Shown here: positions 39,245-47,392 of the stretch, piece by piece | How positions within the stretch are numbered: position 1 is the stretch's first letter | How the letters are laid out: each line of letters starts with the position of its first letter | Source of the DNA: Bifidobacterium lemurum | GTDB lineage: Bacteria > Actinomycetota > Actinomycetes > Actinomycetales > Bifidobacteriaceae | Reading direction: 5' to 3' | Assembly: GCF_014898175.1 (NCBI RefSeq) | Contig: NZ_CP062948.1 | Span: 186,001 to 250,000 of the forward strand | Length of the DNA stretch: 64,000 nucleotides | Program-made: the position numbers and the translations under genes | The notes under the pieces: model-generated | Told to the model about the DNA's origin: nothing | What the model saw: only the letters and a program-made list of their open reading frames with translations | The model's database searches: none

Positions 39245-40462
39245 TTACTCGCGAAAAAGAGTCAAGCGATCACAAATCCCAGCTCGACGATCAGCCATCC
39301 AACCATTGCGCCAGACGCGGGTGAGGTCCCAAGCTTCGAAATCGACCTGTTTGCGACGAGTGCAGTCGTCGCCACCGGAGACGTCGCGCACCAACTGATA
39401 ATTCCAGTAGATCTGCCCGGCGGAGACGTTCCATGCGCGCAATTGCAGCGCCGCAACCTCACGGTAGGCGTCGCGCATGCGTCGTTCGCGTTCGGAGATT
39501 GCGTCAACCGAATCGTCGACAACCACACCAGCCTCACCACACGACGCGGCCCACCGGTTTTCAATGCACCATTCGCCGACCACCACAGGCACATATCTCG
39601 CCGCGCGGCGGATCATCAGTTCGTTGAGTTTCACGAACAGCCGGTACGCCCACATCTCATGGATGGGCACGAAACTCTCCATCGCGGCGATATAAATATG
39701 CGTGTCCAGCATGACGCGCCGCATACCTTCACGTCGGAACCAGTTCCCCCAACGATTCAGACGGAATCCGTCATGGAATACGATTACCGTCTCAGGGCGC
39801 AGCACAGAACGCAACCGTCGGTATGCCTCCCGATAGAACCGTTTAAGGAACCGCATCGACACATGGCCGCTACCGTACGCCTCGCCCATGCTTTTCGCAC
39901 GTCCCGTCGAAGGCGCGGTGCGGTAGACCAGCCAACTGATCGGCTCGTTGAGCACTTCGACGCCATACAACGCGGGATCATCGCGATAGCGCTCGGCAAG
40001 ACGAGTCAACACACTGAGCGCGAATTCCACGGCGCGCGGGCTACGACTCCACCGGCACACGCCCGTCAGTCCGCCGTTGTCGTATCCGTTCTGCGATCCG
40101 GGCACCGTATGCAGATCGAGCAGCACTTTCAATCCGGTCTCACGCGCCCATGCGAACGCCTTGTCCACATATTCGATGCAGCCCGGATGCCCGGACACAT
40201 CACCGAATACGAAGTACGGCACCGGCAGACGGACCAGATTGTATCCGCGCGCGGCGATGGCCTGAAAGTCCGCCAGCGTCACATAGGTATCGCGATGCTC
40301 ACGTAGCACCTCTTCCAAACGAGAGGCCGGCATGGTGCGATGCATCCAGATTTCGTCGTCCTCGCCGCTTTCCTCGAACAAGGACGGGGACATCCACCGC
40401 TCCAACACCAGCCAGTTGCCGAGGTTCACGCCGTTGATTTTCTCGTCACACCCCAGCACCAT
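39245..40462 (-). CDS. GH5 glycosidase, exo-beta-glucanase-like (first copy)
   Basis: A 405-residue cytosolic GH5 enzyme. The N-terminus INGVNLGNWLVLERWMSPSL matches exo-beta-1,3-glucanase-like GH5 proteins. Acid/base Glu is in VEVLNEPISWLVYR, His/Tyr in LDTHIYIAAMES, and the nucleophile Glu in PVVVGEWCIENRW. ATG at 40462 (MVLGCDEK) gives good spacing from AAGAAAGAGG; the ATG two codons earlier (40468) abuts that site. It is a paralogue of the GH5 at 43933, also 405 residues, but has a more basic central region (RRLRSVLRPE; RFYREAYRR). It stands alone between a toxin-antitoxin pair and an ATPase. No operator is evident. Confidence 0.88.
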   Translation of the reverse strand: MVLGCDEKINGVNLGNWLVLERWMSPSLFEESGEDDEIWMHRTMPASRLEEVLREHRDTYVTLADFQAIAARGYNLVRLPVPYFVFGDVSGHPGCIEYVDKAFAWARETGLKVLLDLHTVPGSQNGYDNGGLTGVCRWSRSPRAVEFALSVLTRLAERYRDDPALYGVEVLNEPISWLVYRTAPSTGRAKSMGEAYGSGHVSMRFLKRFYREAYRRLRSVLRPETVIVFHDGFRLNRWGNWFRREGMRRVMLDTHIYIAAMESFVPIHEMWAYRLFVKLNELMIRRAARYVPVVVGEWCIENRWAASCGEAGVVVDDSVDAISERERRMRDAYREVAALQLRAWNVSAGQIYWNYQLVRDVSGGDDCTRRKQVDFEAWDLTRVWRNGWMADRRAGICDRLTLFRE

Positions 40463-40674
40463 GCTCATCCCTCTTTCTTCGCAGGAATGTCCCGATTCTA
40501 TAATGCGCCCCTGCGATGTGGCACTTTCTTGGACATACAGTGCGGCCATGTTCACATGTCACAACAAGAAACGCCATTTCCGCCACACTTCCCGGCACAA
40601 CTCGTCACACTGCCACCGACATCAACAGACGGCACGACAGAAAAGAAATCTTCATTCCCCAGCAAATATGGGTT

Positions 40675-40716
40675 GAATGAAAACATTTTTTCATTCTGCC
40701 GCCTATAGAGTATAAT
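40675..40716 (+). promoter_or_regulatory. Promoter and palindrome of the ATPase gene
   Basis: A perfect -10 (TATAAT, 40711-40716) lies 28 bp before the gene. Upstream, GAATGAAAA and TTTTCATTC (40675-40696) form a perfect inverted repeat around four bases, a possible operator covering the -35 region. The space 40463-40744 has nothing else. Confidence 0.6.
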
Positions 40717-40744
40717 TGAAAAAAGATTTTACTTTGAGAGGTGC

Positions 40745-41950
40745 ATGATGATCGAGCGGCCGCATTACCTGGATATGCTGAAGCCTTGGAAAGACAAGGA
40801 CGTCATCAAAGTCATCACAGGCGTGCGACGCTGCGGCAAATCCACACTGATGGAACTGTGGAAGCGTTATCTGCAGGAGCAGGCAGGCATCGACGCAAGC
40901 CACATCATTCATATCAATCTCGAATTGCTCGAAAACGAGCCGCTTCTGGAGTATCACGCGCTCCACAATGAGATTCTGAGCCGATGCGCCGACGATGCAA
41001 TGCATTATGTGCTGATCGACGAAATCCAGAATGTACCGGATTTCCAGAAAGCCGTCGACAGCCTGTACGTGCGCCCCAACATCGACCTGTATATCACCGG
41101 GTCGAACGCCAATCTGCTCGGCGGCACATTGGCCACCCTCCTATCCGGCCGATATACGGAGATCTCGATGCTGCCGCTATCGTTCGCCGAATATCTCACC
41201 ACGCCCACAAACACCGAGACTTCCCAACAACGTCGGTGGTCGAACTATATCCACGATGGCTCGTTTCCTGCGGTCAATGAGCTGGACGGCAACGACAATC
41301 TCATACACGATTACCTCGATGGCGTGCTCAACACCATTCTGATCAAAGACGTTTCGCAACGCATCAACGCGAACGCATCATTGTTGCGGAGCTTGGTGGT
41401 GTATCTGTACGACAATATCGGCAATCTAACCACGCCTCGCAACATCGCAAACACGTTGACCTCGTCGGGGACCAAAGTCTCCACCCCTACCGTCAGCGCT
41501 TATCTGGAAGCGCTGGAATCGGCGTTCGTGCTCTATTCCGCGGATCGCTACGACGTCAAAGGCAAGCGCATCCTCAAACGGGAAAAGAAGTATTACGCGG
41601 TCGACATGGGATTGCGCCGCATCCTATGTTCGAACAATGTTCGCGACACCGGCAGAATCCTCGAAAACATCGTATACCTCGAACTGCTTCGCCGCGACAA
41701 AGAGGTATTCGTCGGGCAAGGACCCACAGGCGAAATCGATTTCGTCACCAATGGCCCGCAAGGACGACGGTATTGGCAGGTCTGCGAATCGGTGAACAAT
41801 CCGGAGACTCTTGAACGCGAATTGTCGTCATTCTCCTCAATCCGCGACAACTACCCCAAAACCTTGATCACCCTCGATGACGTACGCCCCACCTCGCATG
41901 ACGGCATCCAGCAGGTCTATGCGCTCGATTGGTTGGCCGCGGACAAGTAG
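40745..41950 (+). CDS. AAA-type ATPase with DUF4143 domain
   Basis: A 401-residue protein of the ATPase-DUF4143 family common in bacteria and archaea, whose function is not established. Walker A is ITGVRRCGKSTLM, Walker B is HYVLIDEIQNVPDF, and the sensor region is LYITGSNANLLGG. SGRYTEISMLPLSFAEYL is the family signature. The C-terminal DUF4143 domain (YAVDMGLRRILC; ILENIVYLELLRR; EIDFV) is PD-(D/E)XK-nuclease-like in its end (GEIDFVTNG, then YWQVC). It lies alone, with its own promoter, in low-GC DNA, beside a toxin-antitoxin pair and a GH5 gene. It is often a horizontally moving gene. Confidence 0.88.
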   Translation: MMIERPHYLDMLKPWKDKDVIKVITGVRRCGKSTLMELWKRYLQEQAGIDASHIIHINLELLENEPLLEYHALHNEILSRCADDAMHYVLIDEIQNVPDFQKAVDSLYVRPNIDLYITGSNANLLGGTLATLLSGRYTEISMLPLSFAEYLTTPTNTETSQQRRWSNYIHDGSFPAVNELDGNDNLIHDYLDGVLNTILIKDVSQRINANASLLRSLVVYLYDNIGNLTTPRNIANTLTSSGTKVSTPTVSAYLEALESAFVLYSADRYDVKGKRILKREKKYYAVDMGLRRILCSNNVRDTGRILENIVYLELLRRDKEVFVGQGPTGEIDFVTNGPQGRRYWQVCESVNNPETLERELSSFSSIRDNYPKTLITLDDVRPTSHDGIQQVYALDWLAADK

Positions 41951-41990
41951 ATATATCAAGAAAACTCGTTTGGTCGAACAACCACAAGAA

Positions 41991-42029
41991 AGCGCCGCCC
42001 GCGACGATTGATCGTCGGGAGCGGCGCTT
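41991..42029 (-). terminator. Terminator of the GH43 gene
   Basis: AAGCGCCGC pairs with GCGGCGCTT, with inner CGACGAT/ATCGTCG, and TTTCTTG follows on the minus strand. Confidence 0.75.
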
Positions 42030-42069
42030 AGGTGCGGCCGGTCAGAAGACGGGCACGCTGACAGCCACG

Positions 42070-43716
42070 TCAGGCGACGGGCTTGGACTCGTCGGCCCTG
42101 TAGTCGAAGAAGTCGAAGTCGGCGGTGCGCTCGTGCAGCGAGGCGTCGGTGACTGCCACGCCGACCATCGTGCCGGTGAACTCGCCGAACTTGCAGTACT
42201 CGTCGGAGAAGGTGGTGGTGTCGAACTCGGGTCCGATCTTGGTCCAGTTCTCACCGTCGTAGCCCCACTCGAACCAGGTGCGGCGGCCTTCGATGTTCAG
42301 GCGCATGTAGATCGCGCGATCTTCGACGGCCACGCGGGTGTCGAGCATCTCGGTCTTCTCGCCGTTCTCCAGGCGCACCAGCGAGATGGCGGCGCCGCCG
42401 AGCGTCTCCGAATAGTACTTGCGCAGGAAGATGTTGTTCATGTTGTCGTAGTAGATGGTCAGGCCAGCGGAATGCTGGTAGACCTCCGGAGAGAACTCCA
42501 TCTTCGTGGTCACCGTGGCGTACACGCTGGTGAGCTTGCGGGCCACGAGGCTCGTGCGGTTGAGCGAGGCCAGCGACTCCTGACCTCGCACGCGCAGCCA
42601 GCCCGGACGCTCGGTCACATTCGCGAAGGTGGTGGGCATGAGGCGCGGCGAATAGTACCAGTTGCCCAGCTCGCCACCGTCGAAGTCGTCGAACGCGGGG
42701 ATTTCGGGCATCGGCACGTCGGGTAGACTCGGCTCCTCGACCTCCGTCTTGGCGAGATTTGAGCCGTCGGCCATACGCAGCCAGCCGTCCTCGGTCCACG
42801 TCATCTTCTGGATGGCGGTCTCACGGCCGAGCGTGCAGCGCAGTTCGGGCGCGAACGGACGCGAGGTCAGATGCACCAGATAGGTCTCGCCGTTCGGCAG
42901 GTCCACGTAGGAACCATGGCCGGACTTCTGCAGCACGGAATCCGGGTTGTAATAGCGGGGCTTCAAGTGGTCGTCATCCGCGCGCTCGTTGGATTCGACC
43001 GGCTGCGAGGTGACGATCGCACCCTGCGGATCCGGCTCGTACGGACCCCACACGTTACGCGAGCGGCCCATGGTGACGGCATGGTTGTAGCCGGTGCCGC
43101 CCTCGGCGCACATGATGTAGTACCAACCGTCGCGCTTGGTCAGATGCGGGGCTTCGATGCAGCCGCGGTCGGTGGCGCCGCGCCAGATGCGCTTGGGGTA
43201 GCCGACCACATGCTGGGTTTCGGGATCGTATTCGACCATGCAGATCACGCCCGGCTTCTCGTAGCCTTCGCGCGTCTCCCATTCGAGCGAGACGATGTAC
43301 TTCTTGCCGTCGTCGTCATGCAGAATGGACGCGTCGAAGCCGGAGGAGGTGAGGTAGACCGGCTCGCTCCACGGGCCTTCGATGCTCTTGGACTTGATGA
43401 GGTAGTTGTCCACGTCGAAGTAGCGGGCGTTCATGGAGTTCATCACGCCGTAGATCACGTAGAACATGTCCTCTTCCTCGTTGTAGGTGAGGCACGGTGC
43501 CCAGATGCCCTTGGCGGACGGCAGCTTGGTGAGGTTCGGCTCGGTGTCGTCGGTGAGCACGTGGGTGAGCAGCTCCCAGTGCTTCATGTCCTTGGAATGG
43601 TAGACAGGGATGCCGGGGAACCATTCGAAGGTGGAGACGGCCACATAGTAGTCGTCGCCTTTGCGGCAGATCGCCGGGTCGGGATTGAAACCTTTGAAGA
43701 TCGGATTGAGCAGCAT
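42070..43716 (-). CDS. GH43 beta-xylosidase (XynB type, GH43_11-like)
   Basis: A 548-residue cytosolic GH43 enzyme, the length of XynB-type beta-xylosidases that cut xylose from the non-reducing end of xylo-oligosaccharides. The five-bladed propeller starts MLLNPIFKGFNPDPAICRKG; its first Asp is the general base. The pKa-modulating Asp is in SSGFDASILHDDDG and the general-acid Glu in RGCIEAPHLTKRDG. The C-terminal concanavalin-like domain (about 345-548) contains FDDFDGGELGNWYYSPRLMP and HSAGLTIYYDNMN, typical of the DUF1349-like lobe. The start follows AAGGAGAAACGC. It lies downstream of the GH5 gene at 43933 on the same strand. Confidence 0.93.
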   Translation of the reverse strand: MLLNPIFKGFNPDPAICRKGDDYYVAVSTFEWFPGIPVYHSKDMKHWELLTHVLTDDTEPNLTKLPSAKGIWAPCLTYNEEEDMFYVIYGVMNSMNARYFDVDNYLIKSKSIEGPWSEPVYLTSSGFDASILHDDDGKKYIVSLEWETREGYEKPGVICMVEYDPETQHVVGYPKRIWRGATDRGCIEAPHLTKRDGWYYIMCAEGGTGYNHAVTMGRSRNVWGPYEPDPQGAIVTSQPVESNERADDDHLKPRYYNPDSVLQKSGHGSYVDLPNGETYLVHLTSRPFAPELRCTLGRETAIQKMTWTEDGWLRMADGSNLAKTEVEEPSLPDVPMPEIPAFDDFDGGELGNWYYSPRLMPTTFANVTERPGWLRVRGQESLASLNRTSLVARKLTSVYATVTTKMEFSPEVYQHSAGLTIYYDNMNNIFLRKYYSETLGGAAISLVRLENGEKTEMLDTRVAVEDRAIYMRLNIEGRRTWFEWGYDGENWTKIGPEFDTTTFSDEYCKFGEFTGTMVGVAVTDASLHERTADFDFFDYRADESKPVA

Positions 43717-43790
43717 TGCGTTTCTCCTTGGGTTGTGTGATTGGTTGCGATGGTTTTGGTGTCCGCTGGTGGTTGCGACAGTTGCGATTG

Positions 43791-43901
43791 TTTAGGATGG
43801 TGCGGTGTCCGCCGGTGGCCGGGATGTTCTATTTATGACACGCTCCGGGCCGCTCAGGCCAAGTCTTTACGGTCCTAAACAGAACATCCCGACCACCGGC
43901 T
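43791..43901. repeat. Structured spacer with mutually exclusive hairpins between GH5 and GH43
   Basis: Two overlapping inverted repeats share the same right flank. GTTTAGGA (43791-43798) matches TCCTAAAC (43874-43881). GCCGGTGGCCGGGATGTTCT (43812-43831) matches 43882-43901 with one bulge-type mismatch. The second arm of one begins where the second arm of the other ends, so only one can form at a time. A third hairpin, GGCTCG/CGAGCC, lies near 43899-43920. The 216 bp between the two genes hold nothing else. Confidence 0.55.
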
Positions 43902-43932
43902 CGTTACGTTTTGCGAGCCGGATTCGTCCCGA

Positions 43933-45150
43933 CTAGTTGCGGCCGGAGGGGGTGGGGAACCAGTCTTGGGCGATGCAGCGGCCGAGATCCCACGAGTCCC
44001 AGCCGATCCAGCCGGGGGTGTTGACGGTGTCGGTGAGCAGCTTGTAGTTCCAGTAGTAGTAGCCGGAACCGTGGCTCCACGCTTCGAGCTGGCTCTTGGC
44101 GACGCCCTGGTAGAGGTCGCGCTTCTCGGCCGGGGTGAGCGCTTCGACCTGCGCACCTTCCTCGCCGTTGAGCACGCTCTGTCCGCCGTGGGTGTCGACG
44201 CCGCAGCCGACCGAGTTGAACAGGCACCACTCCCCCACGATGACGGGGAAGTATTCGCTCATCTCCTTGATCATCGGCGCGTAGGTGTTACGCACGAAGT
44301 CGTCGTAGCCTTCCACGGTCTGCGGGCAGCCCATCATCTCGGCGGTCATCAGGTACTGGTGGGTGTCGAGGATCACGTTGACGAACTCGGGCGCGAGCTT
44401 GCCGTCCTCGCCGCGCATGAAGTCCTTCCACTGCCAGATATCGAAGCCGTCGTGGAACACCACGGCCTTGTCTTCAGGCAGCGCGCCATGCTCGGCGTCG
44501 CGCAGGCGATGGTAGGCGGTGACGTAGAAGTCCTTGAGCCAGTCGAATTCGATCGGGCCGGTGCCTTCGGCGAGTTCGGGGTCGACCGCCTTGTAGCGTT
44601 CCGTCACGTTCGCCATCGGCCAGGATGTGGTGGTGTTCGGTTCGTTGATGATTTCGATGCCCATCAGGGATTCGCGGTTGCCGTAGCGCTGGGCGAGGCG
44701 TTCGAGCACGGTGAGTACGAATTCCACCTCTTCGGGCAGTTGCGCCCACTTGCACACGCCGGAGATGCCGCCGTTGTCGAATCCGTTCTGGCTCATCGGT
44801 GCGGTGTGCAGGTCGATGAGGATGGTCAGACCGTACTTCTCGGCCCAGTTGAAGGCCTTGTCGAGCTCTTCGATGCAGCCGATGAAGGGCGCGCGGTCGC
44901 CGAAGATGAAGTACGGCACGGGGATGCGCACCGAGTCGAGTCCCCAGGACTTGATGGTGGCGAAGTCGCGTTCGTTGATGTATTCCGCGCGGTGGGTCTT
45001 GATGCGGGCCTCATAGACCTCCGGCGAGAGCTGGGTAGGCAGATAGTATTCGTCATCCGCGGTGGTGCCGTCGAACAGAGCCGGGTTCATCCACTTCTCG
45101 AGGACGAGCCAGTTGCCGAGGTTCACGCCGTTGATGTACTTGATGTCCAT
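43933..45150 (-). CDS. GH5 glycosidase, exo-beta-glucanase-like (second copy)
   Basis: A 405-residue cytosolic GH5 enzyme related to fungal-type exo-beta-1,3-glucanases. INGVNLGNWLVLEKWMNPAL is the N-terminal motif, acid/base Glu is in IEIINEPNTTTSW, LDTHQYLM holds the conserved His-Tyr, and the nucleophile Glu is in VIVGEWCLFNSVG. The ATG at 45150 follows GAAGGAGTGCAC; a GTG two codons earlier is in frame. It shares length and both motifs with the GH5 at 39245 and lies upstream of the GH43 gene, downstream of the GPH permease, all on the minus strand. A promoter element shared with the GH30 operon precedes it. Confidence 0.9.
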   Translation of the reverse strand: MDIKYINGVNLGNWLVLEKWMNPALFDGTTADDEYYLPTQLSPEVYEARIKTHRAEYINERDFATIKSWGLDSVRIPVPYFIFGDRAPFIGCIEELDKAFNWAEKYGLTILIDLHTAPMSQNGFDNGGISGVCKWAQLPEEVEFVLTVLERLAQRYGNRESLMGIEIINEPNTTTSWPMANVTERYKAVDPELAEGTGPIEFDWLKDFYVTAYHRLRDAEHGALPEDKAVVFHDGFDIWQWKDFMRGEDGKLAPEFVNVILDTHQYLMTAEMMGCPQTVEGYDDFVRNTYAPMIKEMSEYFPVIVGEWCLFNSVGCGVDTHGGQSVLNGEEGAQVEALTPAEKRDLYQGVAKSQLEAWSHGSGYYYWNYKLLTDTVNTPGWIGWDSWDLGRCIAQDWFPTPSGRN

Positions 45151-45190
45151 GTGCACTCCTTCGTACTCGTGTGACCACTTTTCTATTATC

Positions 45191-45216
45191 TAGTAATCAC
45201 TTAGTTATATGATAAT
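45191..45216. promoter_or_regulatory. Cis element shared with the GH30 operon
   Basis: The segment starting TAGTAATCACTTAGTTAT and ending GATAAT matches 57915-57940 at 22 of 26 positions, in the same orientation relative to the downstream genes. It lies 41 bp upstream of the GH5 start. Confidence 0.55.
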
Positions 45217-45263
45217 ACATTCTTAAGAAAGCGCAACTTCGCCTGCGGGAGCGTCGTGTCGAA

Positions 45264-46817
45264 TCAGCCCTTGGACTCCTCCATCCGCAGACGCTCCTCC
45301 GGGGAGATCCACTCGCCGCCGGCCGCCTCCACCGCGGCCTTCTGCGAGGCGACGATCTTCTCCTGATCGGCCTTCACATGCTTCTCAACCCCGAGGAAAA
45401 CCATCAGCACCGCGATGATCGCATAACAGACGATCTCTCCACCGAGATAGGTGCCGGTGAGCACGGCCTGCACCGCTCCGCTTTGCTCGGCGAGCGAGGC
45501 GTCGTACCCCCCGGCGACGAGCAACGCGTTGATGATGCCGTTGCCGAGGCCCGTCATGCCGACCATAATCGAGCCGTACACCGACATGGTGAACCCATCC
45601 GAACGGAAGCCGTTCTTGGCCTCCAAATGGTCGAGCACATCGGAAAGCAGAGCGAGCGTGACGTACATGGCGGGAATCGAACCGATGCCTTTGAGCACCA
45701 CGCCCGCGCACACGATGGTGAGGTTGTGCACGTCAAGGAAGCTCACCGACCCACCGATCACGGAGATGACGAGACCCGCGACGATGGCGTTACGTTTGCC
45801 GAGTTTGCTGGCGATCGGCCACGCGATCAGCATGCCGACGGCCGTGGGCACACCGCCGATCAGACCGAGCAGGCTCATCACGGTGCCGGCGGAGGCCTCA
45901 TCGGTCACACCGTCGAACATCCAGCGCGAATAGTAGCTCATCGAACCGTTCTTGAGCATGCCGGAGAACTGGAAGAACACGAAGTACAGGATGATCAACC
46001 ACCAATACGGCTCGCTCACGCAGCTGGCGATCTGCTTGCCCAACGGCACCTTTTGCTCGACGATACCGAGCTTGAGGTTCTCCTCGGTAATGCGTTCACG
46101 GGTGAAGTAGTACTCGATCAGAATGCCGACAACAGTGACCACGCACAGGGCGATCATCAGAATACGCCAATGGTTGTAGCTGGCGACGGTGTCGATCGAC
46201 CCGTCGGTTTCCACGAACAGCCAGCTTTGCAGCAGCATCGGCACCAGAATGCTCGCGCCCACGCCCACGGCGGCCACCATCGATGCGTTGGAGAAGGTGC
46301 CGAGAAGACCACGCTGCTTGGAATCACGGGTGGAGAGCGCCACAAAAGAACTGTGCGAGGCGTAGAACAACGGGTAGGCGACCGCGTAGTAGATGTTGTA
46401 GCTCAGCGCGATCCACACCATCTGCACGACGGGGCTCGCCGTGTATGGGTCGGACAGCAGGAAAACGATCGCCACCAGCAGCAGCGGGGCAGAAATCAGC
46501 AGATACGGGCGGGCCTTGCCCTGGGAGGTGCGCGTGTTGTCGATAAGGCGGCCGACCCACAGGTTGCCGACGATGACGAACACCACGGAGACCATGGGCA
46601 GCAGGCCGGAGAAGACGCCAAAGCGCTGGGCGTCGGTCCAGCCGAGCACGTCGGAGTAGTAACGGTTGAGGTAGGAGCCGAAAATCGCGTTGGAGATGAA
46701 GGCCAGGAACGGGCCGACGAGATAGCCCAACACGGCTTCGGGAATCTTCACGTCCGCGGACGTGACGCGCGTCGCGACAAGAGGCGAGTCGAAGAAGCGC
46801 TGCAGTTTGGAGGTCAT
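45264..46817 (-). CDS. GPH-family glycoside:cation symporter
   Basis: A 517-residue, about 12-helix GPH (MelB/XylP-type) symporter. VGRLIDNTRTSQGKARPYLL is the Asp-containing loop after helix 3, YNIYYAVAYPLFYASHSSFV follows in helix 5, and the second-half motif is DVLDHLEAKNGFRSDGFTMS. A soluble C-terminal tail ends EWISPEERLRMEESKG. It lies upstream of GH5 and GH43 on the same strand, so xylosides or beta-glucosides are the likely cargo. It differs from the GPH permease at 6232, which lacks the C-terminal extension. Confidence 0.85.
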   Translation of the reverse strand: MTSKLQRFFDSPLVATRVTSADVKIPEAVLGYLVGPFLAFISNAIFGSYLNRYYSDVLGWTDAQRFGVFSGLLPMVSVVFVIVGNLWVGRLIDNTRTSQGKARPYLLISAPLLLVAIVFLLSDPYTASPVVQMVWIALSYNIYYAVAYPLFYASHSSFVALSTRDSKQRGLLGTFSNASMVAAVGVGASILVPMLLQSWLFVETDGSIDTVASYNHWRILMIALCVVTVVGILIEYYFTRERITEENLKLGIVEQKVPLGKQIASCVSEPYWWLIILYFVFFQFSGMLKNGSMSYYSRWMFDGVTDEASAGTVMSLLGLIGGVPTAVGMLIAWPIASKLGKRNAIVAGLVISVIGGSVSFLDVHNLTIVCAGVVLKGIGSIPAMYVTLALLSDVLDHLEAKNGFRSDGFTMSVYGSIMVGMTGLGNGIINALLVAGGYDASLAEQSGAVQAVLTGTYLGGEIVCYAIIAVLMVFLGVEKHVKADQEKIVASQKAAVEAAGGEWISPEERLRMEESKG

Positions 46818-46856
46818 GATCGCAAAGTCCTATGTTTCAGAGGGAATTGAGGAGGC

Positions 46857-46907
46857 CATACGGCCCGCCGCCAGGAAAGAGGAATGAAACCGGAGGCGGG
46901 CCATATG
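46857..46907 (-). terminator. Terminator of the GH43-GH3-membrane protein unit
   Basis: CATACGGCCCGCC pairs with GGCGGGCCATATG (one G-T pair). It lies between the small membrane protein gene and the permease gene. Confidence 0.65.
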
Positions 46908-46924
46908 ACCACGAGGGGAATCGG

Positions 46925-47392
46925 TCAGGCCGTCACCGGCTGGACGACCGTTTCCGCGGATGCTGGTGCGACGCGGTTGAAGAATCCCGCCGCACATACC
47001 GCGACGACCGCAAGCAGGTAGCAAGCGATACCCGCGAACGCCGTGTACAGGGCCTGATGCGCGGCGACGTTTCCGGCTTCCAGCGAGGATCCGAGAATCA
47101 GGGCCACGGATTCGGCACGAGCGGCGATGTACTGCACCATCGTGACGATGCCAAGCACGCCCGCGATCGGATAGATTGCATCGATCCACTGCCGGTTGCC
47201 CATAACCGCTTCCAGTACGATAGGTGCGGCGATGAACACAACGGTCACCACACCGAGCACCGGCACGAGCAACGCGAAGTCACCGTAATAGCTTCCGGTC
47301 GCATTGATGACGTAGACCACGGTCCCTGCCAAGGCGAACAGCGCGGACAGTGCCAGCAGGATGTTTCCCACGCCGATTTTCTTCTTGCTCAT
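46925..47392 (-). CDS. Small four-helix membrane protein coupled to the membrane GH3
   Basis: A 155-residue protein with four predicted membrane helices, for example IGVGNILLALSALFALAGTV, FALLVPVLGVVTVVFIAAPI, YPIAGVLGIVTMVQYIA and YTAFAGIACYLLAVVAVCAA. No known domain is recognised. Its ATG lies inside the stop codon of the upstream GH3 gene (ATGA), so it is translationally coupled and probably works with that membrane-anchored enzyme. AAAGGAAATCGAACG precedes the start. A role in anchoring, folding or transport of the enzyme or its product is a guess. Confidence 0.8.
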   Translation of the reverse strand: MSKKKIGVGNILLALSALFALAGTVVYVINATGSYYGDFALLVPVLGVVTVVFIAAPIVLEAVMGNRQWIDAIYPIAGVLGIVTMVQYIAARAESVALILGSSLEAGNVAAHQALYTAFAGIACYLLAVVAVCAAGFFNRVAPASAETVVQPVTA

